Part shown: in pieces, positions 53,428-64,000 of the stretch
How positions within the stretch are numbered: position 1 is the first letter of the stretch
Layout: every line of letters begins with the position of its first letter
From: Jeotgalibaca dankookensis
Lineage (GTDB): Bacteria > Bacillota > Bacilli > Lactobacillales > Aerococcaceae
Direction: 5' to 3'
NCBI RefSeq assembly: GCF_002005405.1
Contig: NZ_CP019728.1
Coordinates: 434,001 to 498,000, forward strand
Length of the DNA: 64,000 nucleotides
Translations under genes and position numbers: made by a program
Notes under the pieces: generated by a model
Databases searched by the model: none
Seen by the model: only the letters and a program-made list of their open reading frames with translations
What the model was told of the DNA's origin: nothing

Positions 53428-55701
53428 ATGAATATACAAGAGGTTATAAAGAAAAATAAATTAGAACCCCTATTTACGCAAGGGACATTCGGGATCGAAA
53501 AAGAGTCGCAACGAATATTAAAAGATGGCCATATTTCAAAAACAGATCATCCTTCAGAATTTGGGAATCGTAATTTTCATCCATACATACACACGGATTT
53601 TGCCGAATCACAAATGGAACTTGTTACCCCCCCATTAGAAAGTGTAGAAGAAGTTTCAAGGTGGCTAATGGCTATTCATGATGTGTCATTACAAACAATC
53701 CCTGAAGATGAGTACTTGCTACCAACGAGTTCACCGCTTTATATGCCAGCTGATGAAGATATTAAGGTTGCTAAACTTGACCGTGCCAAAGATGTCGCTT
53801 ATCGGGAGTATTTAGTAGAGACATATGGAAAAAGAAAACAGATGGTGAGTGGTATTCATTATAATTTTGAATTCCATGCCGATTTTATCAAGGCGCTATA
53901 TGGACAAAAAACTACTGACATCAGTTTAAAAGATTTTAAATCACGCGTTTATTTGAAATTAGCTCATAATTTTTTACGCTATCAGTGGGTGTTAACCTAT
54001 TTGATGGGCGCATCTATTGAGACAAAACCCGAATATTTTCAGGAAAATCAAATACCAGAAGATATTCCTGACGGTTTGATAAGAAGTTTACGTAGTAGTA
54101 AATATGGGTATGTAAATAATGAAGATGTTTTTGTTTCTTTTGAGTCTGTCGAAGAATATGTTAAGACAATTGGACAAATGGTAACAGATAAGAAATTGAT
54201 TGCGGAAAAAGAGTTTTATTCAAATGTACGTTTTCGCGGCGGAAATAGCGCACAAGAAATTTTAAAAAACGGCATTGCTTATTTAGAATTTCGTTTGTTT
54301 GATTTGAATCCCTTCGCCCCGTTTGGGATTACAACCGAGGATATGAAATTTATCCATTACTTTTTAATGTATTTGGTATGGACTGAAACAGAAGTGGGCC
54401 AAGAGGGTAGAGCAATTGGTAAAAAGATGAACCATGTAACGGCTTTTGAACATCCACATTCCGAATCCACCTACAAGGAAGAAGGCATCCAACTATTAGA
54501 AGGGATTAAACAAATGCTTGTTGAGCTAGGAATAGATACCAGTATTGTAGAAGAAAAAATAGCTGCTTTTTACAATCCAAGCTTAACAATTAGCGGACGT
54601 CTGGCTTCAATTCCTAGAGAAGAATACTACAAATGGGTATTGGATCAAGCAAAAGCTTACAAAGCTGAAGCACTAGAGAGACCGTACGCTTTGCGTGGAT
54701 TTGAAGAAATGGAACTATCGACACAAATTTTACTTCATGATGCTATTCAAAAAGGTTTACACATTGAAGTATTGGACCGCCATGATCAGTTTTTATCACT
54801 GAGATATCAAGATCATTTGGAATATGTTAAAAATGGGAACATGACGTCACTCGACACTTATATTTCATCACTCGTGATGGCGAATAAGGTGGTAACTAAG
54901 AAAATTTTAGCTAAAGAAGGTTACGTTGTTCCTGCAAGTAAAGAATATACACAAGTAGAGGATGCGCTTCGCGACTACAGTCTTTTTGAAAAGAAAGGGT
55001 TCGTTGTAAAACCAAAATCGACTAATTACGGTATTGGGATTTCAATCTTTAAAGATGGAGCTAACGAAACAAATTATCGAAAAGCCATTGAAATTGCTTT
55101 CGAAGAAGATACGACCGTACTTGTAGAAGATTTTGTTCATGGTACAGAATACCGTTTCTTCGTAGCGGGTGATGAAACAAGAGCTGTTTTGTTGCGTGTA
55201 GCTGCTAACGTTGTTGGTGATGGGGAGCATACTATAAAAGAATTAGTAGCTATTAAAAATAATAATCCTCTTCGTGGTAAAAATCATCTGACTCCTTTAA
55301 CGTTAATAGAACTCGGTAAAATTGAACAATTAGCTCTGGATGAACAAGGCTATACAGTAGATTCTGTACCTGAGGAAGGGACAACGGTTTATTTGCGAGA
55401 AAATTCAAATATCAGTACCGGTGGGGACTCTTTTGATTTTACAGATGATATGCATGAAAGTTATAAAAAAATTGCTGTGGGTGTCGCGAAAGCAATGGGG
55501 GCTACTTTTTCTGGTGTAGACATCATGGTGGACGATTACCGGATTCCACCAAGCGAAGAAAATCCCGGGTATGGTATTATTGAAGCAAACTTTAACCCAG
55601 CAATGATGATGCACATCTATCCTTATCAAGGCCAAGGACGTCGTTTGACTCTAGATGTTCTGGGTTTGTTATTTCCAGAAATGGAGATAAAGGGGGAGTA
55701 A
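53428..55701 (+). CDS. gshF: Bifunctional glutathione synthase GshF (gamma-GCS and GS)
   Basis: A 757-residue fusion. The N-terminal half (to about residue 460) is a proteobacterial-type glutamate-cysteine ligase (FGIEKESQRI, GIHYNFEFH, YLEFRLFDLNPF). The C-terminal half is an ATP-grasp glutathione synthetase (FVVKPKSTNYGIGI, VLVEDFVHGTEYRFFV, RENSNISTGGDSFDFTDDM). One protein thus makes glutathione from Glu, Cys and Gly, as known in streptococci, enterococci and listeriae. It heads a group of sulfur-related genes. No separate gshA or gshB is in view. Confidence 0.97.
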   Translation: MNIQEVIKKNKLEPLFTQGTFGIEKESQRILKDGHISKTDHPSEFGNRNFHPYIHTDFAESQMELVTPPLESVEEVSRWLMAIHDVSLQTIPEDEYLLPTSSPLYMPADEDIKVAKLDRAKDVAYREYLVETYGKRKQMVSGIHYNFEFHADFIKALYGQKTTDISLKDFKSRVYLKLAHNFLRYQWVLTYLMGASIETKPEYFQENQIPEDIPDGLIRSLRSSKYGYVNNEDVFVSFESVEEYVKTIGQMVTDKKLIAEKEFYSNVRFRGGNSAQEILKNGIAYLEFRLFDLNPFAPFGITTEDMKFIHYFLMYLVWTETEVGQEGRAIGKKMNHVTAFEHPHSESTYKEEGIQLLEGIKQMLVELGIDTSIVEEKIAAFYNPSLTISGRLASIPREEYYKWVLDQAKAYKAEALERPYALRGFEEMELSTQILLHDAIQKGLHIEVLDRHDQFLSLRYQDHLEYVKNGNMTSLDTYISSLVMANKVVTKKILAKEGYVVPASKEYTQVEDALRDYSLFEKKGFVVKPKSTNYGIGISIFKDGANETNYRKAIEIAFEEDTTVLVEDFVHGTEYRFFVAGDETRAVLLRVAANVVGDGEHTIKELVAIKNNNPLRGKNHLTPLTLIELGKIEQLALDEQGYTVDSVPEEGTTVYLRENSNISTGGDSFDFTDDMHESYKKIAVGVAKAMGATFSGVDIMVDDYRIPPSEENPGYGIIEANFNPAMMMHIYPYQGQGRRLTLDVLGLLFPEMEIKGE

Positions 55702-55703
55702 GA

Positions 55704-56777
55704 ATGAAATTAAAACAGTTTTTTCTAGTTTTTGTTTCTTTTATTGCTCTGAGCTTTGGGTATTTAGTTGGAAGGAATCAGACATTCGATCAGCTGATTA
55801 ACTCAATACCACTTATTCAATTAGTAATTGTTATGTTAATAGCTGTTTATACACAGTATATTCATATCATGCTTCATGAAAGCGGACATTTTTTATTTGG
55901 GAAACTAACTGGTTATAGGTTGGTTTTCTTTCAATTATCCAATATTCGCTATGATGCTATAAATAAAAAAATAAGACGAATGTCTATAAATCAATCTGTT
56001 TTTAAAGCGCAATGTGTGATGACGCCATCCACTAATAAGAAGGGTTTACAAACGCCTTATTTTTTATATCTGGCTGGAGGACTTCTTGTTAACCTTATAA
56101 CAGCAGTCACTTTTTATACAGGTTCTTTTTTTCTTCAAGGTATTTGGAGTTTTTCGGCATTTGCTCTAAGTTTGCCACCCTTTTTATTATTTTTCTGGTA
56201 CCTCTTAGAAGAAGGCACTCTTATTCGAACGATTAGCCAGTCTGAGCGAGCTAAAAAAATATTTTTAAAGGAATTAAATATAAAAGCTTTACTCGAAGCA
56301 GGTCAAACATTTGAAGATTTACCAGCTGACTACTTTGATGAAATTGAACAAAGTATTTTTACGGAGTCGCGTTTAGGAGAGTATCTTTTATTAGTCGCTT
56401 ATCAAAGACAACTATCAGTTTTAGATTTTGAAAAAGCTGAACAGCTGAGAAGGCAATACGACCAACATTGGAACTTTCTTCAATCTCCTTATGCAAGGAA
56501 ATTAGCTAGTGCCAACCTCTTCCTGTATGCTCTCTTTGGTCGTTATGATGCCGCAAAAAAACTCTCTAAACAAATTGATCAAAGGCGAGAACTAAAAACT
56601 TACTATGAACAGTCTATTGCTGTGCAAGCGGCTTACAGCTTTTTTATAAAAATAGATATCAATCAAACGAAACAGATATTAAAAAATAAAAGCGCGCTTT
56701 CTCAAATAAGTGTGAGTCAAGCAGAATTACAGTTGCAAAAAAAATTACTTGATTGGTTAAAAGAATATATCGATTAA
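55704..56777 (+). CDS. Putative M50-like zinc metalloprotease, polytopic membrane protein
   Basis: 357 residues. Hydrophobic segments are at about residues 6-22, 36-55, 118-140 and 147-166. HESGH at 58-62 fits the HExxH zinc motif, and YLAGGLLVNLITAV resembles the AGPLxN element of M50 site-2 proteases. The usual third motif with the zinc-binding Asp is not evident, and the last 180 residues are soluble, helical and TPR-like in pattern. It starts 2 bases after gshF, so the genes are coupled. Substrate unknown. Confidence 0.65.
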   Translation: MKLKQFFLVFVSFIALSFGYLVGRNQTFDQLINSIPLIQLVIVMLIAVYTQYIHIMLHESGHFLFGKLTGYRLVFFQLSNIRYDAINKKIRRMSINQSVFKAQCVMTPSTNKKGLQTPYFLYLAGGLLVNLITAVTFYTGSFFLQGIWSFSAFALSLPPFLLFFWYLLEEGTLIRTISQSERAKKIFLKELNIKALLEAGQTFEDLPADYFDEIEQSIFTESRLGEYLLLVAYQRQLSVLDFEKAEQLRRQYDQHWNFLQSPYARKLASANLFLYALFGRYDAAKKLSKQIDQRRELKTYYEQSIAVQAAYSFFIKIDINQTKQILKNKSALSQISVSQAELQLQKKLLDWLKEYID

Positions 56778-56801
56778 ATACGAAAAGAAAAGAGGAAGAT
56801 A

Positions 56802-57956
56802 ATGATTTATTTTGACAATGCTGCTACAACTCCTGTTGACAGTGACATCGTTGCTGTGATTTCAGAGACTTTAGCTAATAATTATGGTAATCCGTCAAGT
56901 CTCTACCAAATTGGTCGAGAAACACGCCAATTAGTAGATCAAGCACGTGAGGTGTTTGCTAGGTCAATTCAAGCGAAGTCAGAAGATATCATCCTAACAA
57001 GTGGTGCAACAGAATCAAACAATACAGCTATTATTGCAACTGCAATGGCTTTACGTGAAAAAGGACATCACCTTATTACCACCATGGTCGAACACCATTC
57101 AGTTTTACATCCCATGCAGTATTTAGAAACGCAAGGATTTGAGGTTACCTATTTACCAGTAGATAAGTACGGTTGCGTAACAGCTCAGCAAGTAAAAATG
57201 GCATTGCGTTCGGATACCATTTTAGTTTCAATCATTTATGCTAATAACGAAGTTGGGAGCGTCAATCCAATTAAAGAAATTAGTGAAGTCGTAGCGCAAC
57301 ATCCTGCATATTTCCATACGGATGCTGTCCAAGCGTATGGGACGTTGCCGATTGACGTCAAGGCTGAAAACATTGATCTTTTATCTGTGACGGCACATAA
57401 ATTAAACGGTCCGAAAGGAACCGGATTTTTATTTCGCCGTAGTGCTTTACACTTACCCAACTACTTACACGGAGGAACGCAGGAAAATGATCACCGTGGT
57501 GGAACAGAAAATACTGCCTATATTCATGGCTTTGCCAAAGCAGTTGAAAAAATGCTCGCAAATCGTCAAGAAAATAATGACCATAAGCAATACTTACGTC
57601 AATATTTCCTGCAACAACTAACCGAATATGGGGTTCATTTTGGAGTGAATGGCCAAATTGAAGGAGGCCTACCACATATTATCAATATCTGGTTGCCTCA
57701 CCTAAAGTCGGACAAGCTATTAATCCAATCTGATCTACAAGGAATCATGATTTCAGCTGGTTCGGCCTGTACGGCTGGTAGTCTCGAACCGAGTCATGTG
57801 TTGATGGCCATGTTTGGTGATAACAAAGAACGCATCTTAGAATCCATACGGGTTTCTTTTGGAAAAGAAAACACCACTCAAGAAATAGATCGCTTTGTTG
57901 CACTATTAGCTAAGTTACAAGGAAGATATAACGAAGAAACAATAAAGGAGGGCTAA
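56802..57956 (+). CDS. Cysteine desulfurase paired with MnmA
   Basis: A 384-residue IscS/NifS-type PLP enzyme. The start IYFDNAATTPVDSD, HHSVLHP, PLP lysine in TAHKLNGPKGTGF and Cys323 in GSACTAGSLEPSH (long-loop, class I type) are all present. A DUF1831 gene and mnmA follow. In B. subtilis the desulfurase YrvO supplies MnmA for 2-thiouridine; the same is inferred here. It differs clearly from the copy at 32467. GAGGAAG precedes the ATG. Confidence 0.94.
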   Translation: MIYFDNAATTPVDSDIVAVISETLANNYGNPSSLYQIGRETRQLVDQAREVFARSIQAKSEDIILTSGATESNNTAIIATAMALREKGHHLITTMVEHHSVLHPMQYLETQGFEVTYLPVDKYGCVTAQQVKMALRSDTILVSIIYANNEVGSVNPIKEISEVVAQHPAYFHTDAVQAYGTLPIDVKAENIDLLSVTAHKLNGPKGTGFLFRRSALHLPNYLHGGTQENDHRGGTENTAYIHGFAKAVEKMLANRQENNDHKQYLRQYFLQQLTEYGVHFGVNGQIEGGLPHIINIWLPHLKSDKLLIQSDLQGIMISAGSACTAGSLEPSHVLMAMFGDNKERILESIRVSFGKENTTQEIDRFVALLAKLQGRYNEETIKEG

Positions 57957-57958
57957 GG

Positions 57959-58300
57959 ATGTCAAGTAGTAAAACAGTCAGCTTCAAAGGGGATACAAAG
58001 CAATATCGGCTTAATCAAAACGTTAAGCGGTATACTTTACGAGACCAAGGGTTTACTGAAACAAAATCAGGTAAATTTCAATTCATTCGCGATTTGAGTA
58101 CTGTTACTAATAGTAAGCAAGGTATTTTGTTAAAAGTAGTGGTTTCAAATGATCTTACCGATCTGAAAATGTCTACAACGAGCGCAAACGGTTTACGAAC
58201 AGTCGATATTTACAGCAACGAGAGTATGCGTCCACTTATTGAACAGCTTGAATATTTACTTAATAATTTTGTAGAACAAGGTATCTTAGAAGTCGTTTAA
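57959..58300 (+). CDS. DUF1831 family protein
   Basis: 113 residues, soluble. KYTLRDQGFTETKSGKFQFIRDL-like and GLRTVDIYSNESMRPLIEQLEYLL segments match DUF1831, a small Lactobacillales family of known fold but unknown function. It begins 2 bases after the desulfurase stop with GGAGGGC as its ribosome site, and precedes mnmA. A sulfur-transfer or accessory role is inferred only from this constant neighbourhood; no Cys is visible in the sequence. Confidence 0.85.
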   Translation: MSSSKTVSFKGDTKQYRLNQNVKRYTLRDQGFTETKSGKFQFIRDLSTVTNSKQGILLKVVVSNDLTDLKMSTTSANGLRTVDIYSNESMRPLIEQLEYLLNNFVEQGILEVV

Positions 58301-58307
58301 GAAAACC

Positions 58308-58339
58308 AAAGAAGCTAGGAATTTTATCCTAGCTTCTTT
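58308..58339 (+). terminator. Terminator after DUF1831 gene
   Basis: Perfect 13-bp stem AAAGAAGCTAGGA/TCCTAGCTTCTTT with a six-base loop. mnmA is therefore mainly expressed from a later start. Confidence 0.85.
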
Positions 58340-58459
58340 ATATTTAATATTTAAAAACTAGCAATGAAACAAAGAGGTTGCTATCTACGCTTAATTCGTG
58401 TATTATTCCTATTTGTATACAAGTTACTTATTATTTAGAAGTGAACAGGTAAAAAATGA

Positions 58460-59599
<1,140 letters not shown>

Positions 59600-59606
59600 A
59601 ATGCGG

Positions 59607-59640
59607 CACTTCTTAAAAAGAAGTGTCTTTTTGTTTTTTT
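59607..59640 (+). terminator. Terminator after mnmA
   Basis: CACTTCTT (59607-59614) pairs with AAGAAGTG (59618-59625), then a long T-rich tail. Confidence 0.85.
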
Positions 59641-59705
59641 CATTTAGGTTACTTCGATATTTTGGTATGATAGAGGGTAGAAAAGAATGAAAGGAGATAG
59701 ATGGA

Positions 59706-62099
59706 ATGGAAGAAACGTCACAACCCTATATTACTGGTGAAATAAAGGCTATATTTTATGAAAATCCATCTAACTTCTATAAAGTTGTTCTTATTAGCCT
59801 AGAAGAAAATAATTTTGAATTAGAAAACGATGAAATTGTCGTAACGGGTACTTTCGGGGAAATGACAACCGATACGCGCTACCGTTTTTTTGGATCGGTT
59901 GTTAATCACCCTCGTTATGGTGTGCAATTTCAAGCAATTTCTTATGAGAGAGAAAAACCAACGGGTAAAAGTGGTCTTATTGCTTATTTATCTGGGGAAC
60001 GTTTTCCAGGTATTGGAAAACGAACAGCTGAAAAAATTGTTGAACACTTAGGCCTCGATTCTATTGATGCCATATTAGAAAATCCCGCATCGTTAGAGGC
60101 GGTTAAGGGCTTAAATGATAAAAAACGCGCTTTAATCTATGATGTGATTCAGCAAACACAAGGTACTGAAAAGACGATCATTGAGTTGGTCAATTATGGG
60201 TTTTCAAACAACATGGCGGCTGCGATTATAAATGTTTATAAAGGTGACACGCTAAAAATCATCAAAGAAAATCCTTACCAGCTCATAGAAGATGTTGAAG
60301 GTTTAGGCTTTCAAACAGCCGATCGGTTAGCAGAAGAACTTGCGATTCCGGCTGACGATAAAAACCGCATTAAAGGGGCCTTATTGGCAACGATCAATGA
60401 TATTTGTTTAGCAAATGGTGATACCTATGTAGCGAGTAATGAGTTGATGACCTATAGTTTACAGATGTTAGAAACCTCGCGTCGTTTCATTATCGAGGAT
60501 AAACTCTTAATTGAAGCTTTGGTTGAACTAGTTGAAGAAATGAAAATAATTGAAGATGAACGACGATTTGCCTTGCCTTCTCTTTACTTTTCAGAAGAAG
60601 GAATTGCTGCTAATTTAGATCAATTACTAAATAAAAGACAAGAAGTAACGTACCCAGAAACGGATATAAAAAAGGAATTAAAAACAATTCAAAAAAATTT
60701 AGAAATTGTTTATGATGCCATTCAAGTAGATGCTATTGTTCGAGCGATCAGTAACCGTTTTTTTATTTTAACGGGCGGTCCAGGAACCGGAAAAACCACT
60801 GTATTAAAGGGAATTGTCCAGTTATTTAGTGCACTGAATGATTTACCACTCGATTCTAATGAATTTACTGATGGTATCTATCCGATTATTATGGCAGCAC
60901 CAACTGGTCGTGCCGCTAAGCGAATGAACGAAATGACTGGCATTCCTAGCAGCACCATTCACCGTTTATTAGGCTTAACGGGACAAGAAAATCCAAATGA
61001 AGAAATGTATACTGCTGAGTTAGAAGGTAAGCTATTAATTATTGATGAAGCGTCCATGGTTGATACTTGGCTGATGCATCGGTTATTAAAATCAGTACCC
61101 GCTGGTATGCAGGTAATTCTTGTGGGAGACAAGGATCAACTACCTTCAGTAGGGCCCGGTCAAGTATTAAATGATTTATTAGAAAGTAAGGCAATTCCAC
61201 ATATAGAATTGTCGCAAATATACAGACAAGCTGATGATTCTTCTATCATTCCACTTGCCCATGATATAAAAAACGGGCGTTTACCCGATGACTTTAAAAG
61301 CAATCAACCGGATCGCTCTTTTTTTTCTTGTCAAGCAGCTCAAATTGAGCCACTTGTTCGAGTCGTCGTTGAAAAAGCTAAAGCCAAGGGGTTTATGGCT
61401 AAAGATATCCAAATATTAGCCCCTATGTATAAAGGACCAGCAGGGATTAATGCTTTAAATGTAATGATGCAAGAAATAATGAACCCTAATCCAGATAAAA
61501 AAAGGCGCGAAGTAAAACATTTTGATTTTGTTTATCGTGTAGGAGATAAAGTGTTACAACTTGTTAATCAGCCAGAGCTGAATGTTTTTAACGGCGATAT
61601 GGGTGAAATTACCAGCATTCAACTTGCCAAAGAAACAGCTGATAAAGTGGATGAAGTAACTATTCTATTCGATACAACCGAAGTTACCTATCAGAAAAAA
61701 GACTGGAATAAGTTTACGCTTTCTTATTGTTGCTCCATTCATAAAGCCCAGGGTAGCGAGTTTGATATGGTTATTTTACCAATGGTTCGCCAATATGGTC
61801 GGATGTTGAGACGAAATCTTTTGTACACAGCGATTACACGTAGTAAAAACAAACTAATCCTTTGCGGCGAAGAAGCCTCTTTTGCCTTTGCGACAGAAAA
61901 CACCGGTGACATTCGAAAAACAATGCTGGTAGAGAAAATTGTGCGTTTTAATCAGCGCGAAAAACAAGTTTATTTAGAACCGAAACCGCCAGAGAAAATA
62001 AAAGAATCTTACATATTAACGCATGCCATGATAATCAACCAAGAGGTTGACCCTATGATTGGCATGACAGACTTAGGGCCAAAAGAATTTATGAAATAG
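59706..62099 (+). CDS. recD2: ATP-dependent helicase RecD2
   Basis: A 5'-3' superfamily 1B helicase of 797 residues. An N-terminal OB-like domain and tandem helix-hairpin-helix region (FPGIGKRTAEKIVEHLGLDS) come first; then Walker A GGPGTGKTT at 357-365, motif II IIDEASMVD, LVGDKDQLPSVGPG and the C-terminal HKAQGSEF and RNLLYTAITRSKN motifs. The RecD2 form without RecBC acts in replication and mismatch-related maintenance. AAGGAG at 59691 sets ATG 59706, not the ATG at 59701. Confidence 0.96.
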   Translation: MEETSQPYITGEIKAIFYENPSNFYKVVLISLEENNFELENDEIVVTGTFGEMTTDTRYRFFGSVVNHPRYGVQFQAISYEREKPTGKSGLIAYLSGERFPGIGKRTAEKIVEHLGLDSIDAILENPASLEAVKGLNDKKRALIYDVIQQTQGTEKTIIELVNYGFSNNMAAAIINVYKGDTLKIIKENPYQLIEDVEGLGFQTADRLAEELAIPADDKNRIKGALLATINDICLANGDTYVASNELMTYSLQMLETSRRFIIEDKLLIEALVELVEEMKIIEDERRFALPSLYFSEEGIAANLDQLLNKRQEVTYPETDIKKELKTIQKNLEIVYDAIQVDAIVRAISNRFFILTGGPGTGKTTVLKGIVQLFSALNDLPLDSNEFTDGIYPIIMAAPTGRAAKRMNEMTGIPSSTIHRLLGLTGQENPNEEMYTAELEGKLLIIDEASMVDTWLMHRLLKSVPAGMQVILVGDKDQLPSVGPGQVLNDLLESKAIPHIELSQIYRQADDSSIIPLAHDIKNGRLPDDFKSNQPDRSFFSCQAAQIEPLVRVVVEKAKAKGFMAKDIQILAPMYKGPAGINALNVMMQEIMNPNPDKKRREVKHFDFVYRVGDKVLQLVNQPELNVFNGDMGEITSIQLAKETADKVDEVTILFDTTEVTYQKKDWNKFTLSYCCSIHKAQGSEFDMVILPMVRQYGRMLRRNLLYTAITRSKNKLILCGEEASFAFATENTGDIRKTMLVEKIVRFNQREKQVYLEPKPPEKIKESYILTHAMIINQEVDPMIGMTDLGPKEFMK

Positions 62100-62117
62100 A
62101 GCTCGTACTTTTTGTAC

Positions 62118-62146
62118 TTGCACTGGTGTTTGTTTTTAGTTATAAT
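62118..62146 (+). promoter_or_regulatory. Promoter of the alaS T-box unit
   Basis: TTGCAC (62118-62123), spacer 17, TATAAT (62141-62146). Confidence 0.85.
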
Positions 62147-62164
62147 AGCAACGATTGTAAAAGG

Positions 62165-62376
62165 CCATATTATTTGTAACAGAAAGAGAGTCCACCACTG
62201 GTGAAAGGGGACACCGCAAATAATGCTCCCTTTTTTTAATACGATAGCAATATCGTCGCGACCAGCGTTAACGGTATAGAGACGTAATGATGAATGAAAT
62301 GACTAACATTCCATTGCAATCAAGGTGGTACCGCGTTAAAACGCCCTTGAATGCAATGGGGTGTTTTATTTTTTTT
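62165..62376 (+). promoter_or_regulatory. T-box leader of alaS
   Basis: T-box core AGGTGGTACCGCG at 62323-62335, then AAACGCCC paired with GGGGTGTTT and a T-run to about 62376. CCATTGCAATCAAGG before the core is nearly complementary to the CCTTGAATGCAATGG after it, giving an alternative fold. In stem I, GCT at 62225-62227 is a candidate Ala specifier (a GCA lies a few bases earlier). Confidence 0.93.
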
Positions 62377-62401
62377 AAAATAGTGAAGAGGATGATACAT
62401 A

Positions 62402-64000
62402 ATGAAACAATTAACCAGTAATGATATCCGCAACTTATTTTTAGATTTTTGGGCTTCTAAAGGGCACAAAGTTGAGCCAAGTGCTTCTCTAGTACCAGTT
62501 GATGATCCCACACTGCTTTGGATTAACTCAGGAGTAGCGACATTAAAAAAATATTTCGACGGATCTGTTAAACCAGATAATCCTCGAATTACGAATGTCC
62601 AAAAAAGTATTCGGACGAATGATATTGAGAATGTCGGTGTAACTGCGCGCCACCATACCTTATTCGAGATGTTGGGTAATTTTTCAATTGGTGACTACTT
62701 CAAAGAAGAAGCGATTCCATGGGCATGGGAATTTTTAACAGATGAAAAGTGGTTAGGTTTTGATCCTGACCTTCTATATGTCACCTATTATCCTGAAGAT
62801 ACAGATACCAAGCGTATATGGTCTGAGAAAGTTGGTTTAACAGATGAGCATATTGTAGCAGTTGCTGATAATTTCTGGGATATCGGAGCAGGCCCTTGTG
62901 GCCCCGATACCGAAATTTTCTATGATCGCGGCCCAAAATTTCAGGATTTAGACGATAGTGATCCAGAAATGTATCCAGGTGGAGAAAACGAACGGTATCT
63001 TGAAATTTGGAACTTAGTTTTTTCTGAGTTTAATCATATGCCAGATGGCAGTTATCAACCACTACCGCATAAAAATGTCGATACAGGAATGGGATTGGAA
63101 CGTGTTGTTTCGATCGTTCAAAATGCGCCAACTAACTTTGAAACAGATTTATTCATGCCTATTATCCATAAAATTGAAGAGCTTGCCGGTAAGGTAAAAT
63201 ACGGGCAAGATAAGCAGGCAGACGTTTCTTTTAAAGTTATCGCAGATCATGTTCGTGCTGTAAGCTTTGCAATTGGCGATCGGGCATTACCATCTAATGA
63301 AGGCAGAGGGTATATTCTTCGCCGCCTAATCCGCCGCTCTGTTATGCACGGTCAGAAACTGGGAATAAACCGTTTATTTTTATTTGAACTTGTTCCGGTA
63401 GTGGCTGATATAATGGCTGTTTATTATCCAGAAGTAAAAGCAAATCAAGAATTTATCATTAAAGTTATTACAAATGAAGAGCAACGTTTCCAAGAAACCA
63501 TCCATGACGGACTTGATATTTTATACTCGGTATTTGATACAATCGAACAAAATAATACACAAGTGGTTCCAGGTAAAGATGCCTTCAAACTGTACGATAC
63601 GTATGGGTTTCCATTAGAATTAACAGAAGAGTACGCAGAAGAAAAAGGTTTCACTGTTGATAAAGATGGGTTTAATGAAGAAATGCAGAGTCAGCGCAAT
63701 CGTGCCCGTGCAGCTCGTCAAGTAGAAGATTCTTTTTCTGTCCAAACGCGTGTCTTAGGTGAAATTGATGTCGACAGTCGTTTTGTGGGTTATGACCAAT
63801 TGGTTATAAATTCTGAGTTGTCTGTTTTAATTGTAGAAGACGAATTGCAAAATACAGCAAATGCTGGTGAGACAGTCCAAGTTATCTTTAAAGAAACGCC
63901 TTTCTATGCTGAAATGGGGGGGCAAGTAACGGATAAAGGGCTTTTACAAGATAAAACAGGTAAAGTAGTCGGAGAAGTTACTGAAGTTAAGCGCGCTCCA
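62402..64000 (+). CDS. alaS: Alanyl-tRNA synthetase, 5' part (533 codons, runs off the window)
   Basis: A class II synthetase; about 60% of the usual 880 residues is inside the window, with no internal stop. The start [20 protein letters not shown], motif 2 region [30 protein letters not shown] and [13 protein letters not shown] are typical. After about residue 445 the frame enters the region before the editing domain. The distal editing and C-Ala domains lie beyond the edge. GAAGAGG precedes the ATG. Expression is under the T-box upstream. Confidence 0.98.
   Translation, partial: MKQLTSNDIRNLFLDFWASKGHKVEPSASLVPVDDPTLLWINSGVATLKKYFDGSVKPDNPRITNVQKSIRTNDIENVGVTARHHTLFEMLGNFSIGDYFKEEAIPWAWEFLTDEKWLGFDPDLLYVTYYPEDTDTKRIWSEKVGLTDEHIVAVADNFWDIGAGPCGPDTEIFYDRGPKFQDLDDSDPEMYPGGENERYLEIWNLVFSEFNHMPDGSYQPLPHKNVDTGMGLERVVSIVQNAPTNFETDLFMPIIHKIEELAGKVKYGQDKQADVSFKVIADHVRAVSFAIGDRALPSNEGRGYILRRLIRRSVMHGQKLGINRLFLFELVPVVADIMAVYYPEVKANQEFIIKVITNEEQRFQETIHDGLDILYSVFDTIEQNNTQVVPGKDAFKLYDTYGFPLELTEEYAEEKGFTVDKDGFNEEMQSQRNRARAARQVEDSFSVQTRVLGEIDVDSRFVGYDQLVINSELSVLIVEDELQNTANAGETVQVIFKETPFYAEMGGQVTDKGLLQDKTGKVVGEVTEVKRAP

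Overview
The window is ordinary core chromosome of an AT-rich Gram-positive bacterium of the order Lactobacillales. Gene order, the fused glutathione synthase GshF, several T-box leaders, the N-terminally extended L27 with its Prp protease, and the mraZ-to-divIVA cluster all point there. A Carnobacteriaceae-like or enterococcal relative is my best guess, from family knowledge only. Almost all genes are on the + strand. No prophage, CRISPR array, defence island, secondary-metabolite cluster or rRNA/tRNA gene was found. The only mobile element is one IS30-family insertion.

Layout. 1-1026: tail of a probable homoserine dehydrogenase gene and a frameshifted thrB. 1053-6630: the ribosome/NAD operon yqeG-yqeH-yhbY-nadD-yqeK-rsfS-yqeM-tmcAL. 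6669-7566: yceD-rpmF. 7653-22053: a DUF3397 gene and the division/wall cluster mraZ-rsmH-ftsL-pbpB-mraY-murD-murG-divIB-ftsA-ftsZ-ylmE-sepF-ylmG-ylmH-divIVA, followed by a T-box and ileS (to 25097). 25198-25569: a cold-shock gene. 25682-27962 (minus strand): a GlsB-like gene and the xpaC-telA pair. 28144-29611: nudF, a small membrane protein and mtnN. 29694-30514 (minus): rpsD with a long leader. 30658-32373: ezrA. 32467-35393: cysteine desulfurase-thiI, then tpx. 35464-38338: T-box and valS. 38392-41502: folC, the IS30 element, radC. 41511-43396: second cold-shock gene, mreCD. 43429-46011: a T-box-controlled amino-acid ABC importer. 46102-47313: an MFS transporter. 47315-48428: rplU-prp-rpmA with an L21-type leader. 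48535-50794: ytxK-ackA. 50842-53269 (minus): universal stress protein, a small membrane protein, a probable 6S RNA and rarA. 53428-59599: gshF, an M50-like membrane protein, a second cysteine desulfurase, a DUF1831 gene and mnmA. 59706-64000: recD2, T-box and the 5' part of alaS.

How the genes work together. The division block supplies lipid II synthesis (MraY, MurD, MurG), the septal transpeptidase, the Z-ring (FtsA, FtsZ, SepF, EzrA) and DivIVA. MraZ probably controls it through three boxes spaced exactly 10 bp apart. Two separate cysteine desulfurases each sit next to a tRNA-thiolating enzyme (ThiI, MnmA), which indicates dedicated sulfur relays. Four T-boxes tie three aminoacyl-tRNA synthetases and one importer to tRNA charging. 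The rpsD and rplU leaders look like autogenous ribosomal-protein controls.

I did not find a convincing new system. The observations most worth checking are: the IS30 junction, where folC and the transposase take their stop codons from each other's DNA; the T-box importer with a possible His specifier; the M50-like protein between gshF and the sulfur-relay genes; the probable 6S RNA; and the thrB frameshift.
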